Source: Azophilus sp965199705 (GTDB taxonomy: Bacteria > Pseudomonadota > Gammaproteobacteria > Pseudomonadales > Azotimanducaceae). Taken from it: a stretch of DNA of 64,000 nt. The notes under the pieces are model-generated. The model did not search any database. It had not been told where the DNA came from and saw only the letters and a list, made by a program, of their open reading frames with translations. This document shows, in pieces, positions 62,886-64,000 of the stretch. Position 1 is the first letter of the stretch. Each line of letters opens with the position of its first letter. The position numbers were made by a program, and so were the translations under genes. Location: the NCBI GenBank assembly GCA_965199705.1, contig OZ241359.1, positions 1,674,001 to 1,738,000 on the forward strand, in the 5' to 3' direction.

Positions 62886-64000
62886 ATGCGCCCGCGTCTT
62901 GCCTTCGGGTTCCTGTTCGTCACCGTTCTGCTCGATTTCATCAGCTTCGGCATCATCATGCCGGTGCTGCCGCAACTGCTCATGGACATCACCGGCGACC
63001 CGGTGACCGAGGCGGCCCGCTATGGCGGCTGGCTGCTGGTGGCCTATGCCGGATTCCAGTTTTTCTCTGCGCCCTTGCTGGGCAACCTGTCCGATCGTTT
63101 CGGTCGGCGTCCGGTGCTGCTGTTGTCGCTGCTGGCGATGAGCGTGGACTACCTCATGATGGCCTGGGCGCCGACTTTGATCTGGTTGTTTGTCGGGCGC
63201 ATCATCGCCGGCATTTCAGCCTCCACCTATGGCATCGCCAACGCCTTTGTGGCCGATGTCTTCGATGCGGAGGAGCGACCCAGGTACTTCGCGCTGCTCG
63301 GCGCCGCCTTTGGCGCGGGATTCGTTTTCGGGCCGATGATCGGCGGGCTTCTGGGAGAGCTGGGGCCGCGTGCGCCCTTCTATGCGGTGGCTGGCCTGGC
63401 GTCGCTCAATGTGATCTATGGCTTCCTTGCATTGCCCGAATCCCTCAAGCCAGAAAATCGCCGCGTCCTCGACTGGCGGCGCGCCAACCCATTTGGCGCC
63501 TTTCGGCAGATCTGGCGGTATCCGGTGGTATTTGGCTTGATGGGCGCGTACTTCCTTTATCTGATGGGGCACCACTCGCTGCCGAGCGTCTTTTCCTTCT
63601 ACATGATCGAGCGGTTCGACTGGTCATCGTCCGACATCGGCTGGTCCTTTGCCGCCGTCGGCATCTGCATCGTGCTGGTACAGGCCTGGTTGATTCGCCC
63701 CTGTCTGGATGCCTTCGGCCCGGCGCGCACGGCGATCCTGGGGCTGCTGCTGACCATCGCCAGCTTTGTCGGCTACGCGGTCGCTCCCGCAGGCTGGATG
63801 ATCTATCTGTTCATCCCGCTCGGGGCCTGCCAGGGATTGATCGCGCCGTCCGTCCAGGGTTTGATGACTGCCCGCGTGCCCGCCAACGCCCAGGGCGAAC
63901 TGCAAGGCGCCGTGGTCAGCGTCGGCAGCCTTGTATCGATTCTGTCGCCGCCGTTCATGACCCATACGTTCAACTGGTTTTCCGCCGCCGATGCCCCCGT
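62886..64000 (+). CDS. MFS exporter, TetA/multidrug type, cut by the window end
   Basis: The first 371 residues of a major facilitator of the TetA/Bcr type, still open at the end of the window. The segment-2/3 loop reads LLGNLSDRFGRRPVLL (about residues 62-77), the signature D-x-x-G-R-R, with at least ten membrane segments. ATG at 62886 has AAGGAGCC upstream. It follows the P450 gene by 66 bases and may be co-transcribed; export of a hydroxylated product is only a guess. Confidence 0.88.
   Translation, partial: MRPRLAFGFLFVTVLLDFISFGIIMPVLPQLLMDITGDPVTEAARYGGWLLVAYAGFQFFSAPLLGNLSDRFGRRPVLLLSLLAMSVDYLMMAWAPTLIWLFVGRIIAGISASTYGIANAFVADVFDAEERPRYFALLGAAFGAGFVFGPMIGGLLGELGPRAPFYAVAGLASLNVIYGFLALPESLKPENRRVLDWRRANPFGAFRQIWRYPVVFGLMGAYFLYLMGHHSLPSVFSFYMIERFDWSSSDIGWSFAAVGICIVLVQAWLIRPCLDAFGPARTAILGLLLTIASFVGYAVAPAGWMIYLFIPLGACQGLIAPSVQGLMTARVPANAQGELQGAVVSVGSLVSILSPPFMTHTFNWFSAADAP

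Overview
The window is one stretch of a GC-rich bacterial chromosome with tight gene packing, one- to four-base stop/start overlaps and Shine-Dalgarno sites. Gene content suggests an aerobic, lipid- or alkane-degrading proteobacterium, most likely a gammaproteobacterium; this is inferred from gene families, not from a marker gene. It carries a selenocysteine tRNA and an mnmH (selU) gene, so selenium is probably used both for selenoproteins and for tRNA modification. Layout: 0-2.8 kb is a TRAP transporter operon. 2.8-6.1 kb is a tandem, mosaic pair of AAA ATPase/nuclease genes. 6.4-11.3 kb is catabolic (alpha/beta hydrolase, crotonase-fold enzyme, methylmalonate-semialdehyde dehydrogenase, small-molecule kinase). 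11.5-13.9 kb is a small foreign island integrated in the 3' end of the tRNA-Sec gene, bounded by an 18-bp direct repeat and holding a broken HigB-type toxin with its antitoxin, a VapBC/FitAB-type pair and a metallo-hydrolase remnant. 14-24.6 kb is core metabolism (gltBD, propionyl-CoA carboxylase pccBA, a GPP34 protein). 24.6-37.4 kb holds tRNA-Arg, phaC, tRNA-Gly, a large secreted subtilase, a ThDP enzyme, hydantoinase-like hyuAB and an MFS permease. 37.7 kb has a small proline-rich peptide gene with a double-glycine leader, followed by a rhomboid protease, a membrane protein, a MaoC-like dehydratase, an RDD protein and a YciI protein. 

From 41.5 to 49.9 kb is an accessory island flanked by a 112-bp direct repeat of yciI sequence. 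It begins with two IS630-type elements, followed by a tightly packed five-gene minus-strand operon: DNA methyltransferase, BglII-fold restriction-like protein, ParB/Srx-domain protein, SNF2-type helicase and DUF3883 nuclease-like protein. This looks like a restriction-modification-derived anti-phage system in a combination I do not recognise. 

50.2-64 kb returns to housekeeping and lipid genes: glyoxalase-fold protein, tRNA-Ser, mnmH, a 167-bp MITE-like inverted-repeat element, a Sel1-repeat lipoprotein, msrA, a Nudix hydrolase, a thioesterase, a CinA-type protein, an atypical SDR, a truncated luciferase-like gene, an acyl-CoA synthetase, a metallo-beta-lactamase-fold hydrolase, a CYP153-like P450 and an MFS exporter cut by the window end. 

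Metabolically, phaC, pccBA, mmsA, the acyl-CoA synthetase and the CYP153-like P450 fit a lifestyle of oxidising alkanes or fatty and branched acids, routing propionyl-CoA through carboxylation, and storing carbon as polyhydroxyalkanoate.
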